Under the pieces are notes generated by a model. The model ran no database searches, was not told the origin of the DNA, and worked only from the letters and a program-made list of their open reading frames with translations. Below, in pieces: positions 18,899 through 28,720 of a stretch of 64,000 bases of DNA (positions are counted from its first letter, which is position 1; each line of letters opens with the position of its first letter). Source of the stretch: Terriglobia bacterium. GTDB lineage: Bacteria; Acidobacteriota; Terriglobia; Bryobacterales; Bryobacteraceae. Where the stretch lies: contig JAJPHS010000153.1 of the NCBI GenBank assembly GCA_021325175.1, positions 1 to 64,000 of the forward strand. Reading direction: 5' to 3'. Both the position numbers and the translations under genes were made by a program.

Positions 18899-20458
18899 TC
18901 AGCGTAGCGGATCCACGCAGGTGAAATTCGCCGCGTCATCCGGGCTGCCGGAGCCGTTCCACTTCGCCACCCGCGGATAAGCGCACAAAGGGCGCGTGCG
19001 CGCCACGCCGCTCGCCGGACCCGCGCCCTTGTATTTCGTCGCGATCAATCGATCCGGTGCGGTTCCCTGTTCCACCCATCGTTCGAGCGCCGGGCCGAGG
19101 TCGCGATTCGGATCGCCGGCCGCCGCGACTTCCTGGCCGAAATCATCCGGTCCCGGGCCGCCGCCGCAGTGCTGCATGCCCGGAACCATGAACAACCGGA
19201 CGAACGCCGCGGCGTTTTTCGCGCCCATTTTCGAGACGACGCTTTGGTAGTAGTGAATCGAATTGACCGGCGGGATCGCCGCGTCGGACCAGCCGTGATA
19301 AACAATCAGCTTTCCGCCGCGATCCTTGAATTTTTTCAAATCCGGATCGGTCGCATTCAGCACCGGCCCAAGCGAATCGTCGGCGAGCTTCATATCGTGA
19401 TCGACATCGAACTTGTGATAGTCCCAGGCCGGGTCGTTAAACAGCATGTCCTGAAAAAATCCCATGCCGAACAGGTACTGCAAGCTGGTTCCCGGCCGCG
19501 CTCCGGAAACCCATGCGGCCCAGCCCTCGAATTCGCCTTCGCCGCCCGGCGAAAATCCCGGAAATACCTGCTGGCCTTTCGCGTTCTTCGGACCCGAATA
19601 AATTTTTTCGAGCGCGCCGGCTTGCGCTTTGGTCAGGCAGGAATCGTTCTCCGCGCCTTGGCAGAGCAGGGTTGACGGCTGAAAGTGGCAGCGCCGCGGA
19701 TCGTCGATCACGCCGTCCTTCAACCCGTCGAGCGCGTCGCAGGCCGCCAGCACCGCTTTTTCGATCGCGGGAATTTTCTTGGCGGAAATGTAGGCGTCCC
19801 CATCCATGGCGTTGACGTCCCACAGCGCGGTGACCAGCAGGTGCGTCCAATCGTTGGCGGGCGCTCCGGCGACGATGCCGTCGTAATCGCCGGGAAACCG
19901 TTGCGCCTCCATCAGCGCTTGCCGCCCGCCGTTCGAGCATGAATTGAAATACGCGCGCCGCGCCGGATCGCCGTAATAGGCCTTGACCATCGCTTTCCCG
20001 GTTTCCGCCGTTTCATGGATTGCGCGATATCCGAAGTCGGTGATCTTTTCGGGATGATTCAACGCCCATTTGGCGTCGATTTGCGATCCTGCATGGCCGG
20101 TATCGGTAGCCGCCACCGCGTAGCCGCGGCTCACCGCCGCCCCGAGACCGGCGTAGTCGATCGATCCCGCGAATCCGCCATTGCCGACTCCGTAGAATTT
20201 CCCGTTCCAGCCCGATGAGGGCAGCCAGACTTCAAACTGAATCTCGGAGTCCGCCGACGGCGTAAGCGTTCCGGCAACACGGCAAAACGCCGGCAGATTG
20301 GCCATCGCGCGGCCATTCGGTTGTTTGAACGATCCGGCGGCTACCGTTTCCGCGCTCCTGATGCTGGTGTGCGGGAAGGAAATTTTCGCCAGCGCGCCGC
20401 AATCGGCGGCATAGGCGGCGGCGCAAATTGAAACAAGGCAAACGGCGGTTCGAACCAT
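18899..20458 (-). CDS. Tannase/feruloyl esterase family protein, exported
   Basis: This 519-residue protein starts at ATG 20458 with a signal peptide ending AYAA (about residue 18). It has the tannase-family catalytic set: Ser175 in CSNGG, an Asp in the segment HGWSDAAIPP, and the His in PGMQHCGGG, with the cysteines next to Ser and His forming the family's characteristic disulfide. Such enzymes hydrolyse ester bonds of plant phenolics such as gallate or ferulate esters, which suits a soil saprotroph. Substrate not determinable here. It is divergent from DUF423 with only 19 bases between start codons. Confidence 0.92.
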   Translation of the reverse strand: MVRTAVCLVSICAAAYAADCGALAKISFPHTSIRSAETVAAGSFKQPNGRAMANLPAFCRVAGTLTPSADSEIQFEVWLPSSGWNGKFYGVGNGGFAGSIDYAGLGAAVSRGYAVAATDTGHAGSQIDAKWALNHPEKITDFGYRAIHETAETGKAMVKAYYGDPARRAYFNSCSNGGRQALMEAQRFPGDYDGIVAGAPANDWTHLLVTALWDVNAMDGDAYISAKKIPAIEKAVLAACDALDGLKDGVIDDPRRCHFQPSTLLCQGAENDSCLTKAQAGALEKIYSGPKNAKGQQVFPGFSPGGEGEFEGWAAWVSGARPGTSLQYLFGMGFFQDMLFNDPAWDYHKFDVDHDMKLADDSLGPVLNATDPDLKKFKDRGGKLIVYHGWSDAAIPPVNSIHYYQSVVSKMGAKNAAAFVRLFMVPGMQHCGGGPGPDDFGQEVAAAGDPNRDLGPALERWVEQGTAPDRLIATKYKGAGPASGVARTRPLCAYPRVAKWNGSGSPDDAANFTCVDPLR

Positions 20459-20477
20459 ATTGTTACTATACGATTGA
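20459..20477. promoter_or_regulatory. 19-base divergent intergenic region with shared -10-like element
   Basis: On the plus strand TATACG (20467-20472) ends 5 bases before ATG 20478. On the minus strand TATAGT (20470-20465) ends 6 bases before ATG 20458. The two hexamers overlap. Neither gene has room for a Shine-Dalgarno, so both transcripts may be leaderless. No -35 elements are obvious. Confidence 0.35.
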
Positions 20478-20831
20478 ATGAATTGGACGGGCGTCGCGGC
20501 CATCCTCCTCGCCTTGGCGGTTGCAATCGGGGCGTTTGGCGCGCACGGGCTGCGCGGAAAAATTGACGATTATTCAATGACCGTCTATGAGCGCGCGGTG
20601 ATGTATCACTTTTTTCACGCGCTCGGCCTGCTCATCGTTTCGACGCTGCCGCGGCAGACCGCGTTGAGCTGGGTTTCGTGGCTGCTTCTGGCGGGAATCG
20701 TGCTATTTTCGGGCAGCCTCTACCTGCTGGCGATCACCGGTGTCCGATCGCTGGGCGCCGTCACGCCCTTCGGTGGACTCGCGTTTCTCGCCGCCTGGAT
20801 TGTGCTGGCGGCGGCGATGTTCCGCCGCTGA
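20478..20831 (+). CDS. DUF423 (YgdD-like) small membrane protein
   Basis: This 117-residue protein has four hydrophobic segments and the DUF423 hallmarks: 'GAFGAHGL' near the N-terminus, 'YHFFHALGLL' in the middle, and 'ITGVRSLGAVTPFGG' toward the end. It is an inner-membrane protein of unknown function, widespread in bacteria. The ATG lies 20 bases from the tannase start codon on the other strand and shows no ribosome-binding site. Confidence 0.92.
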   Translation: MNWTGVAAILLALAVAIGAFGAHGLRGKIDDYSMTVYERAVMYHFFHALGLLIVSTLPRQTALSWVSWLLLAGIVLFSGSLYLLAITGVRSLGAVTPFGGLAFLAAWIVLAAAMFRR

Positions 20832-20838
20832 CGACTTG

Positions 20839-21501
20839 CTAAATCGCCGCGCTCGTGGTTTGAAAAGCGCGGGCGTAATCTTTCATGAACTGATCCAGGC
20901 CCTTATCCGTCAGCGGATGATCAAACAGCGCGTCGACAACTTTATACGGCAGCGTGCCCACGTGCGCGCCGGCCTTGGCCGCTTCGATCACGTGCGTGGT
21001 GTTGCGAAGCGACGCCGCCAGCACCTGAGTGTTGAAGCCGTAGTTGCGGTAGATCTGCACGATCTCCCGGATCAGGTCCATTCCATTCGCGCCGATATCG
21101 TCCAGGCGGCCAACGAACGGGCTCACGAAATACGCGCCGGCTTTGGCGGCGAGCAACGCCTGCCCCGCCGAGAAGCATAACGTGACATTCACGCGAATGC
21201 CTTCCTGGCTCAAAATCGAGCAGGCGCGAATGCCGTCGCGCGTCAGCGGGACCTTCACCACCACGTTTTTATGAATCCGGGCCAGCCGCCGCCCCTGCTC
21301 CAGCATCTCATCCGCTTTGACGGCAACCACTTCCGCGCTGATGTCGCCGTCGATGATCTCGCAGATGCGGCGGATCTGCTCTTCCAGCGCAACGCCTTCC
21401 TTCGCGATCAGGCTGGGATTGGTGGTGACGCCGTCGATAATGCCCCAGCGAGCGCCGGATTTCAGCTCTTCCAGGTTCGCCGTATCGAGAAAAAATTTCA
21501 T
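20839..21501 (-). CDS. Transaldolase, short (TalC/fructose-6-phosphate aldolase-like) form
   Basis: The start ATG 21501 gives 220 residues, the length of the short TAL/FSA group. The N-terminus [13 protein letters not shown] and the Schiff-base lysine in 'VVVKVPLT' (near residue 88) are typical; 'NVTLCFS' and 'SPFVGRLDD' complete the barrel signature. It acts in the non-oxidative pentose phosphate pathway, or as a fructose-6-phosphate aldolase; the two cannot be separated by eye. The open frame extends upstream, but that part lacks similarity. Confidence 0.94.
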   Translation of the reverse strand: MKFFLDTANLEELKSGARWGIIDGVTTNPSLIAKEGVALEEQIRRICEIIDGDISAEVVAVKADEMLEQGRRLARIHKNVVVKVPLTRDGIRACSILSQEGIRVNVTLCFSAGQALLAAKAGAYFVSPFVGRLDDIGANGMDLIREIVQIYRNYGFNTQVLAASLRNTTHVIEAAKAGAHVGTLPYKVVDALFDHPLTDKGLDQFMKDYARAFQTTSAAI

Positions 21502-21531
21502 TCGTCGCGCCCCCGCGCGCGGAAACCGACT

Positions 21532-21560
21532 ATTATAACATTGCGATAACATTGCGGCAG
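21532..21560 (-). promoter_or_regulatory. Probable promoter of the transaldolase gene with an 11-bp tandem repeat
   Basis: On the minus strand a perfect TATAAT (21537-21532) lies 31 bases before the start codon. The hexamer 17 bases upstream (21560-21555, CTGCCG) is a poor -35. A perfect 11-base tandem direct repeat (21535-21545 and 21546-21556) fills the spacer, so a regulator may substitute for the weak -35. Confidence 0.45.
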
Positions 21561-21657
21561 CCGCGCGTAACGCGTCCCCGATGCCCGTGCGGCGCGCCGT
21601 AATCCAGTAGAATACGAGGAGCAGTACCGCGGTTGCTTCACCTCCGCTCGAACGCCC

Positions 21658-23286
21658 GTGACCGACATGTTTTACTTTTCTCCGGCCATGCTGCTGGCCT
21701 CGAATGCGTCCTCGGCGATGAATCGCCTGGTGCAGTCTTTCCTGAACAATCCTTTTGCGGGCATTCATCACCTGGTCTTTTTCGATTACGCGATCATGGC
21801 GCCGTATTTCGCGGTCCTGATCGTGCTTTCCTGCTACGGCTTGCACCGTTATGAAATGATCCGCGGCTATTGGAAGCACCGCCGCAACATTGTTGAGGAG
21901 CCGCCCAGCCGGTTCGCGCAGCTCCCGCGCGTCACCATTCAGCTCCCCGTCTATAACGAACGTTACGTGGTCGAGCGCCTCCTCGAAGAAACCGCGAAGA
22001 TCGATTATCCGCGGGAGTTGTTACAGATCCAGGTGCTCGATGATTCCACCGACGATACCCACCCGTTCACCGAGCGCCTGGTCGCCGGCTATCAGGCCGC
22101 CGGATTGCCGATCGAGTACATTCATCGCTCCAATCGCCAGGGCTATAAAGCCGGCGCGCTCCAGAATGGATTGAAAACCGCAACCGGCGAGATTGTGGCG
22201 ATTTTCGACGCGGATTTCGTGCCGCCCGCTGACTTTTTACAGCGCACCGTTCACTTTTTCGCCGATCCGAAGGTCGGGATGGTGCAGACGCGGTGGACGT
22301 ATTTGAACCGCCATTACAATGTGCTCACGGAAGTGCAGGCCATGCTGCTCGACGGGCATTTCGTTTTAGAGCACGTTGCGCGCTGCGGCGGAGGTCTGTT
22401 TTTCAACTTCAACGGAACGGCGGGAATCCTGCGCCGGTCGATGATCGAAGACGCCGGCGGATGGCAGCACGACACGCTTACCGAGGATTCGGACCTGAGC
22501 TACCGCGCTCAGTTGAAGGGATGGAAGTTCGTTTACGTCCCGACGGTCGAGTGCCCGTCCGAGCTGCCGGTGGAGACCTACGGTTTTCAAGTGCAGCAAT
22601 CGCGCTGGGCCAAAGGACTCACGCAGGTCGCAAAAAAGCTGCTGCCCTCGATTTTGCGCGCCAACGTCCCCTTGCGGGTGAAGCTCGAAGCGTTTTTCCA
22701 TCTGACGCCCAATATTTCCTATCCCCTGATGATTGTGGTGACGGCGCTGATGCTGCCGGTGATGATCGTACGATTTTATATGGGCTGGTTCCAGATGCTG
22801 GTGATCGATCTGCCGCTGATTGCCGCGTCCTTCTGGTCTATCTCGGCGTTTTACGTGATCGCGCATCGCGAGCTTTTTCCGAAAACGTGGAAGCGGGCGT
22901 TTTTATTTCTCCCGGCGTTAATGGCGGCCGGCGTGGCTCTGACTATCATCAACTCGCGAGCGGTATTTGAGGCGCTCATCGGCTATCAGACCGGATTCGC
23001 GCGCACGCCCAAATACGCGATCGGTGGGGACCGCAAGGTTCGGCTCGAAAAAATCAAGTATCGCCGCCGCAGCGGCTGGCTGCCCTACGCCGAAATCGGC
23101 GTCGGATCTTTTTTTCTGTGGATGGTCGTGTTCGCCATCGAATCCTACAATTTTCTGGCGATCCCGTTTTTGCTGCTGTTCGTCGGCGGCTATTATTGGG
23201 CCGGCTTCACCACGCTGTGGCAGGAATATCAAGGCAAGCTGCAATGGGAGCGGGAACTGGCGGAAGCAGAAAGCGCCGAAGCATAG
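21658..23286 (+). CDS. Membrane family-2 glycosyltransferase (cellulose synthase-like)
   Basis: This 542-residue protein begins at GTG 21658 (ATG 21667 is possible). One N-terminal membrane helix precedes a GT-A domain (about 85-330) with DDSTDD, the DADF metal-binding motif, TEDSDLS (acceptor-site ED) and the processive-type QxxRW motif as QQSRW. Four or five helices follow (about 345-540). It is likely to polymerise or transfer a UDP- or GDP-sugar across the membrane, e.g. a beta-glucan or mannan. No accessory exopolysaccharide genes flank it. Confidence 0.92.
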   Translation: MTDMFYFSPAMLLASNASSAMNRLVQSFLNNPFAGIHHLVFFDYAIMAPYFAVLIVLSCYGLHRYEMIRGYWKHRRNIVEEPPSRFAQLPRVTIQLPVYNERYVVERLLEETAKIDYPRELLQIQVLDDSTDDTHPFTERLVAGYQAAGLPIEYIHRSNRQGYKAGALQNGLKTATGEIVAIFDADFVPPADFLQRTVHFFADPKVGMVQTRWTYLNRHYNVLTEVQAMLLDGHFVLEHVARCGGGLFFNFNGTAGILRRSMIEDAGGWQHDTLTEDSDLSYRAQLKGWKFVYVPTVECPSELPVETYGFQVQQSRWAKGLTQVAKKLLPSILRANVPLRVKLEAFFHLTPNISYPLMIVVTALMLPVMIVRFYMGWFQMLVIDLPLIAASFWSISAFYVIAHRELFPKTWKRAFLFLPALMAAGVALTIINSRAVFEALIGYQTGFARTPKYAIGGDRKVRLEKIKYRRRSGWLPYAEIGVGSFFLWMVVFAIESYNFLAIPFLLLFVGGYYWAGFTTLWQEYQGKLQWERELAEAESAEA

Positions 23287-23330
23287 CCGCTATAGGCAGC
23301 CGAAGAGCATGGGTTTCATGCCCGGGCAAA

Positions 23331-24533
23331 TTATGAGAGCAGCCATACGCCGATTGCCAATGTGATCAGCGTTACTGGTAATCCCGCGCGGAAATATTCC
23401 CAGAATCCGATCGCCACCACCGGGCGCGATTTCTCCACCACAATCAGATTTGCGACCGAGCCTAAAATCGTCAGGTTGCCGGCGAGCGTCGACGCCATCG
23501 CCAAGCGAAGCCAGGCGAGCGCAGGGTTCGATAAGTGCGCGATCAACGGCTTAAAAACCAAAACCGCCGGAACATTGCTGACAAGATTCGACAGCACCGC
23601 CGCCGAGGCGGTGAACACGGCGCCGTTATCCAGCCCGGACCGCTCGGCCACCGCCACGAGATTCTGTTCCAGGCGGCTTTTCTCCGCTCCGGCCACGACG
23701 ATAAACAATCCCGCGAACATCACCAGCAGCGCCCAGTCCACCTGCTTGTAAACGTCCTCCGGATGCACGTTGCGCGAGATCAGCAGCAGCACCGCGCCGC
23801 CGGCGATGGCCACTTCGGCGATGGGCCAGCCGAGAAAAAAGAACACCACCATCGCGCCGGAGATTATCAGCGATTTCGCGAGCAGCACGCGATCCACGGG
23901 CGTTGCGCGCGGCGCCAGGCGGGTCACGCTTCCGCCGTGAAATTCGCGCCGGTAGAGAGCCGCCAGAATCGCGATACACACCGCGATTCCCAGCGCGGCG
24001 ACGGGCGCGAGCGATCGCGCAAAGCTCGTATATGGGATCGAGGAAAAGCTGCCGATCAGCATGTTTTGCGGGTTGCCGGTCAGCGTCGCCACGCTGCCCA
24101 GATTCGACGCCATCGCCACCGCGAGCAGATAAGGCATCGGATTCCGGCGCAGCGCCGAGGTCGTTTCCGCCACCAGCGGAGCCAGCACCAGGCAGACCGT
24201 GTCGTTCACGAAAAACGCCGATAGCACCCCTGCCACAACCGCCACCGCGGCGAGCATGGCCAAAGGATGACGGGCGTGCGCCACCACCCATTCGCTCACC
24301 ACGGCGAAAAATCCGGAAAGGCGCAGATGCGCGACCACGATCATCATGCCGAACAGCAGCACGATGGTATTCATATCTATGGCCCGATAAGCTTCGCCCA
24401 AGGTGAGCACGTTGGCGGCGACCATCAGGCTCGCGCCGATGATCGCGGCGCCGGTGCGGTCGACGCGAAGGCCGGGAATCCGCCCCACCGCCAGGACCAG
24501 GTAGGTCCCCAGGAAAATGAGAGTGGCGGTCAA
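23331..24533 (-). CDS. SLC13/ArsB-type anion transporter
   Basis: This 400-residue integral membrane protein has about ten to eleven hydrophobic segments. It shows the two-repeat layout of the ion transporter superfamily, with 'MNTIVLLFGMMIVVAHLRLSGFF' in the first half and the substrate-site-like 'TLTGNPQNMLIG' and 'TILGSVANLIVVE' in the two halves. These match sodium:anion symporters and arsenite permease-like proteins (CitM/ArsB/YbiR group). The substrate is unknown; no arsenic or dicarboxylate genes are adjacent. Confidence 0.88.
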   Translation of the reverse strand: MTATLIFLGTYLVLAVGRIPGLRVDRTGAAIIGASLMVAANVLTLGEAYRAIDMNTIVLLFGMMIVVAHLRLSGFFAVVSEWVVAHARHPLAMLAAVAVVAGVLSAFFVNDTVCLVLAPLVAETTSALRRNPMPYLLAVAMASNLGSVATLTGNPQNMLIGSFSSIPYTSFARSLAPVAALGIAVCIAILAALYRREFHGGSVTRLAPRATPVDRVLLAKSLIISGAMVVFFFLGWPIAEVAIAGGAVLLLISRNVHPEDVYKQVDWALLVMFAGLFIVVAGAEKSRLEQNLVAVAERSGLDNGAVFTASAAVLSNLVSNVPAVLVFKPLIAHLSNPALAWLRLAMASTLAGNLTILGSVANLIVVEKSRPVVAIGFWEYFRAGLPVTLITLAIGVWLLS

Positions 24534-24592
24534 AACGGAAGGACTCCTTGAGCGGCCGCGGAAGCCTGATCCATCGTAGGCATGTTCGCGCG

Positions 24593-25066
24593 CTACACGC
24601 CGGGGTGCGTTCCCGTGTCCGGACGGCTCCTCAGCGCGCGCGCCGCTTCAAGGATTCGATCCGCCGCCTGCTGCGGGTGATCGATGGAGTGAATGGCGAG
24701 CTGGCTGGAGCGCCCCGCCGTTTCCATCGACAGATCGCCCACGCCCCACAGGCGCTGCCACATGGTTCGCCGCACATTCACTTCCTGGATCTTATCGAGT
24801 TCGATGGTGCGCGTCGATTTCGAAAGAAACCCGACTTCCTCGCGCACCCGGTCATCGGATACCGTGATCCGCACCATCCGGTTGCGCATGTGGCGAATCA
24901 TCGTAAATAATGCGAGAATAGCGGGCAGGATAAAGGTCCACTTGCCCCAGTCCTGAACCTGCTGGTTGTCTTTCTCAGCCGCCAGAAATACGCCGATGAC
25001 GATCGCCAGCAAGATGCAAAGCAAGTAACTTAATTTGACAAACTTCAACGATGGCCGCAGTTGCAT
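24593..25066 (-). CDS. Bacterial PH-domain (bPH2, YdbS-like) membrane protein
   Basis: This 157-residue protein has two transmembrane helices (about 11-31 and 42-58) followed by a bPH2 domain (about 64-140) with 'RITVSDDRVREEVGFLSKSTRTIEL' split across its first strands and the conserved 'VRRTMWQRLWGVGDLSM' region. Function is unknown; relatives occur in pairs in Firmicutes and help against certain bacteriocins. It stands alone, divergent from the NtrC-type regulator. Confidence 0.86.
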   Translation of the reverse strand: MQLRPSLKFVKLSYLLCILLAIVIGVFLAAEKDNQQVQDWGKWTFILPAILALFTMIRHMRNRMVRITVSDDRVREEVGFLSKSTRTIELDKIQEVNVRRTMWQRLWGVGDLSMETAGRSSQLAIHSIDHPQQAADRILEAARALRSRPDTGTHPGV

Positions 25067-25118
25067 CGCCCCAAAATTCTAGCATGGCGGTGCGATTGCC
25101 TGTCACAATAATAAATAG

Positions 25119-26522
25119 ATGGAAAGCGAACGCTCCGTGACCAGGGTCCTGGTGGTCGATGACGAAGAGTCGCAGCGCACGGCGCTGGCGAGCATGATTG
25201 CCTTGTGGGGATACGCCGTCGAAACCGCCTGCGACGGCCAGGAGGCGCTGGAAAAACTGGCGACCTTCGGCGCGCACGTCATCGTCACCGATCTGATGAT
25301 GCCGCGCATGGACGGCAACGAATTGCTCCGGCGGTTGAAAGCCCAGGGCGGGGGACCGCCGGTGATCGTGCAGACCGCCTTCGGCAACCTCGAAACCTCC
25401 ATCGCCACCATCCACGATCTGGGCGCGTTCTGGTTCCTGGAAAAGCCGGTGCAATCGCAGGCGCTGCGGCTGCTGCTGGAACGCGCGGCCAATCAGGGCC
25501 GTCTGGCCGAGCACGCCGAGCGGCTCGAACGGCAGTTGAGTTATCAAGGGCTGCTGGGCGATATGGCCGGCACTTCGCCGCGGATGCAGGAAGTGTTCGC
25601 GCTGATCCAGCAGGTGGCGCCCAGCAGGGCGGCGGTGCTGATCACCGGGGAAAGCGGCACCGGAAAAGAGCTCGCCGCGCGCGCCATTCACGCGCTGAGC
25701 CCGCGCCGCGCCGGTCCATTCGTCGCGATCAACTGCGCGGCCATGCCCGATACGCTGATGGAAAGCGAACTGTTCGGGCACGAAAAGGGCGCGTTCACCG
25801 GAGCCGTGGAGCGCCGCGCCGGATGCTTCGAATTGGCGCAAAACGGTACCGTTTTGCTCGATGAGATCGGCGACATGCCGGTCAACACGCAGGCGAAACT
25901 GTTACGCGTGCTCGAGGACGGGCGCGTCCGCCGCCTGGGCGGAAAGAGCGAGCTGCAGCTCGACGTGCGCGTGATTGCGGCCACCAATTCGCCGCTGGAC
26001 AACGCCATCCGTGAGGGAAAATTTCGCGAGGATCTGTATTATCGCCTGAACGTCTTCCCGATCCCGCTGCCGCCGCTGCGCGATCGCAAAGACGACCTGC
26101 CGGTGCTGACCCAGGCCCTGTTGCAGGATTTGAATCGCAAGCACTCCACCAAGGTCACCGACGTTTCAGGCGAGGTGCTCGATCGTTTCCGGGCATACAA
26201 CTGGCCGGGCAATGTGCGTGAGTTGCGAAACGTCCTGGAGCGCGCGGTGATTCTCGCCGGCGAAGGAACCATTCTTCCCTCGTATCTGCCGCCCGGCTTC
26301 GGCGGCGCTCCGATTCCCGCGCCCGCGCTGGCGCCGGAAGGCGGCGAACTGCGGGTCCCGGTCGGCTATACCATTGAGCAAGCTGAGCGCGCGCTGATCG
26401 AGTTGACCCTCGAACACACCAAGCACAATAAAACCCGCGCCGCCGAGATTCTCGGCATCAGCCAGAAAACGCTGTTCAACAAACTCAAGGAATATGGCGC
26501 GCAAGGCGCGACCGTGGGATAA
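25119..26522 (+). CDS. Sigma-54-dependent NtrC-family response regulator
   Basis: This 467-residue protein has a receiver domain (about 8-122) with D14, D15, phospho-acceptor D58 and K108. The AAA+ domain (about 145-380) has Walker A GESGTGKE (177-184) and the sigma-54-contacting GAFTGA loop (224-229). A Fis-type helix-turn-helix closes the protein ('TRAAEILGISQKTLFNKL'). It activates sigma-54 promoters after phosphorylation, presumably by the kinase encoded 52 bases downstream. rpoN lies at 51.3 kb in this window. The targets are unknown. Confidence 0.96.
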   Translation: MESERSVTRVLVVDDEESQRTALASMIALWGYAVETACDGQEALEKLATFGAHVIVTDLMMPRMDGNELLRRLKAQGGGPPVIVQTAFGNLETSIATIHDLGAFWFLEKPVQSQALRLLLERAANQGRLAEHAERLERQLSYQGLLGDMAGTSPRMQEVFALIQQVAPSRAAVLITGESGTGKELAARAIHALSPRRAGPFVAINCAAMPDTLMESELFGHEKGAFTGAVERRAGCFELAQNGTVLLDEIGDMPVNTQAKLLRVLEDGRVRRLGGKSELQLDVRVIAATNSPLDNAIREGKFREDLYYRLNVFPIPLPPLRDRKDDLPVLTQALLQDLNRKHSTKVTDVSGEVLDRFRAYNWPGNVRELRNVLERAVILAGEGTILPSYLPPGFGGAPIPAPALAPEGGELRVPVGYTIEQAERALIELTLEHTKHNKTRAAEILGISQKTLFNKLKEYGAQGATVG

Positions 26523-26574
26523 CCCGGTGTTATTCTGTCTTGTGAGTTCTGAATCCTGATCGCGCTCCGCAAAG

Positions 26575-28101
26575 ATGTCCCTGCGTGTCCGCCTCGTTCT
26601 CGTCATCGTCGTGCTGGTGACGCTCGTCGCGGCGGCGCTTTCGGTGCTGCATCTCGATACGCTGATCAACTCGCTTTCCGAAGACGCCTTGCAGCGCAGC
26701 GAGCTGGTCAGCCAGCAGGTAAAAAGCTACGTTATCGAGCAGGTGAACGAAGTTTCCTCGGAATACGCCACGCCCTCGGATCTGGAGGAAACCATCGCGC
26801 TGTGGAACCAGATCGTCACCTCCGACGCCAATATCGCGAAGATGCTTAAAATGCTGGCGACCTCGCAAGGCGTCGTCGAAATCAACGTCGCCGGACGCAC
26901 CGGAGAAATTCTGGCCTCCTCGGTCGATTCGCGCGTCGGGCAGATGATGGACCGCCTGCCGGCGCTGCAAGTCTGGAACTCGCTGCCGCTCAATCGCCGC
27001 CTTTCGGATCTGTTCGGCAGGAAGCCGGATTACCAGGTGACCGTGCCGCTGGGGCTCAATGGCCAGGAACTGTTCACGGTCCAGGTGGTCACCTCCACCG
27101 TGCTGCTGAGCAATATTCTGCTGCCGGAAGTGCGGACGGTGGCCTACGTCTCGATCGCCGCCTTGATCGCTTCGCTGATCCTCACCGCGGTCGCCACAAA
27201 CTGGCTGCTGCGCCCGGTGCGCCGCCTGGAACAGATGATCGACCGCATGGTGCAGGGCAAATTCGGCCGGCCCGAAAAATCGGAGGGAATGGCCAAGGAA
27301 TTCGCGGCGGTCGAAAGCAAACTGAATGTTCTGGGCGAGCAGTTTCGCGGGGCGCGCAAGGAAGCGAGCGAGATGCAGCACAATCTCGATCAGCTTTTAG
27401 AGCGCATGGAATCGCATCTCGACGTCGCTTCGCGGCTGACCGCGATCAGCCGCATCACGGGAAGCGTCGCGCATGAGATCAAGAATCCGCTGAACGCCAT
27501 TTCGCTGCATCTGGATCTGCTGCGCGCCCGGCTCGGCGGGCCGGAGGACGAGCTGAACGCCGAAATCGACGTTCTCTCGAAAGAGGTCCGGCGTCTGGAT
27601 CGCGTGGTCAAAACCTTCCTCGACTTTTCGCGTCCCGTCGATGTGCGCCTGGAAGAGGTGGACCTGGCCGCTCTGGCCAGGGAAGTTTCCGACCTGATGA
27701 AGCCGCAGGCGCGCCTGGCGAAAATCGATCTGGTGTTTGACGCGCCCACCGTGCCGGCCCTCATCCGCGGCGACGCCGATCTGCTGAAGCAGGCCATCCT
27801 GAATCTGGTCACCAACGCGCTCGACGCGATGAAGGAAGGCGGCCATCTCCATCTTCGCGCCGGACGCCAGGACGATATCGTAACCTTGGAGGTCGCCGAC
27901 GACGGCCCCGGCATCCCGCCGGAGCTGCGCAACAAGGTTTTTCAGCTTTACTTCACCACCAAACCGAAAGGTTCCGGCATCGGACTGGCGATGACCTACC
28001 GGGCGGTGCAGTTGCATAATGGTACTATCGATTTCACCAGCGAAAACGGCCGGGGAACGACGTTCCGGCTTCAGTTCCCCGCTTTAGTCGGCCATGCATA
28101 A
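26575..28101 (+). CDS. Sensor histidine kinase of the NtrB/AtoS type
   Basis: This 508-residue kinase has a first membrane helix (about 7-27), an extracytoplasmic sensor region (about 28-182), a second helix (about 184-206) and a HAMP linker. The HisKA domain has phospho-His near residue 300 (in VAHEIKNPLN). A HATPase domain follows with N box 'NLVTNALDAM', G1 'DDGPGIP' and G2 'KGSGIGL'. It probably phosphorylates the adjacent NtrC-type regulator. The signal is unknown. Its end overlaps the next gene by 8 bases. Confidence 0.95.
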   Translation: MSLRVRLVLVIVVLVTLVAAALSVLHLDTLINSLSEDALQRSELVSQQVKSYVIEQVNEVSSEYATPSDLEETIALWNQIVTSDANIAKMLKMLATSQGVVEINVAGRTGEILASSVDSRVGQMMDRLPALQVWNSLPLNRRLSDLFGRKPDYQVTVPLGLNGQELFTVQVVTSTVLLSNILLPEVRTVAYVSIAALIASLILTAVATNWLLRPVRRLEQMIDRMVQGKFGRPEKSEGMAKEFAAVESKLNVLGEQFRGARKEASEMQHNLDQLLERMESHLDVASRLTAISRITGSVAHEIKNPLNAISLHLDLLRARLGGPEDELNAEIDVLSKEVRRLDRVVKTFLDFSRPVDVRLEEVDLAALAREVSDLMKPQARLAKIDLVFDAPTVPALIRGDADLLKQAILNLVTNALDAMKEGGHLHLRAGRQDDIVTLEVADDGPGIPPELRNKVFQLYFTTKPKGSGIGLAMTYRAVQLHNGTIDFTSENGRGTTFRLQFPALVGHA

Positions 28102-28687
28102 TCGGAAGCCAAAGACGCCCGGGATCGCTTTTCTGGTGGGATTATCGGCATTTTCGAGTTCCTGCTTTTTCCGGCACACGCCGATGGTTTTCACGCCGCC
28201 GCCGGCGCGCGCGCAGCCTCCGCTTCCGCCCTCGGCTCCGCCGCTGCTGCTGCCGCCGCCGCCGCAAATCGCCGCCGATGCCGAGGCCAACCTGCCGACG
28301 GTGGCCGCTTCAATTCCGGAGCTTGCTCCGCCGCCCGCGCCCAAGCCGCAGCAGAAAAAAGCCGTGGTGGCGCCGCCGCCCAAACCGGCCGCTGCGCCTA
28401 CGCCCGATCAAAGTCCGTCGCCGCCGAAACTGGTCCAGCTTTTTACTCCGGAGCAGGAGCGAGAATACAACCGCAATATCGACGAAAGCCTGGATCGAGT
28501 GCGGCGCGCGCTGGCGATTTTATCCGGAAAGCGGCTCAATTCCGACCAGGCCGAAGCCGCCAATCGAATCGCCGCGTTTCAGAAGCAGGCCGAGGAAGCG
28601 CGCAACGCGCACGACCTTGCCGGAGCGGATCTGCTCGCCCGTCGCGCCGCCACGCTGGCCGACGATTTATTGACCAGAGTTCCGTAG
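28094..28687 (+). CDS. Proline-rich, probably exported protein, unknown function
   Basis: This 197-residue protein overlaps the kinase gene by 8 bases, so the two are translationally coupled. An N-terminal hydrophobic stretch (about 10-25) ending in SSSC may be a signal peptide with an atypical lipobox. Residues 35-115 are an extended region of Pro, Ala and Lys, as in envelope-spanning linkers. The C-terminal 80 residues form a charged helical domain. Co-expression with a two-component system suggests an envelope sensor accessory, but this is inference. Confidence 0.68.
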   Translation: MHNRKPKTPGIAFLVGLSAFSSSCFFRHTPMVFTPPPARAQPPLPPSAPPLLLPPPPQIAADAEANLPTVAASIPELAPPPAPKPQQKKAVVAPPPKPAAAPTPDQSPSPPKLVQLFTPEQEREYNRNIDESLDRVRRALAILSGKRLNSDQAEAANRIAAFQKQAEEARNAHDLAGADLLARRAATLADDLLTRVP

Positions 28688-28720
28688 GCCGCCGGGCTGA
28701 GCGGCGTCGATGACCGGGCC

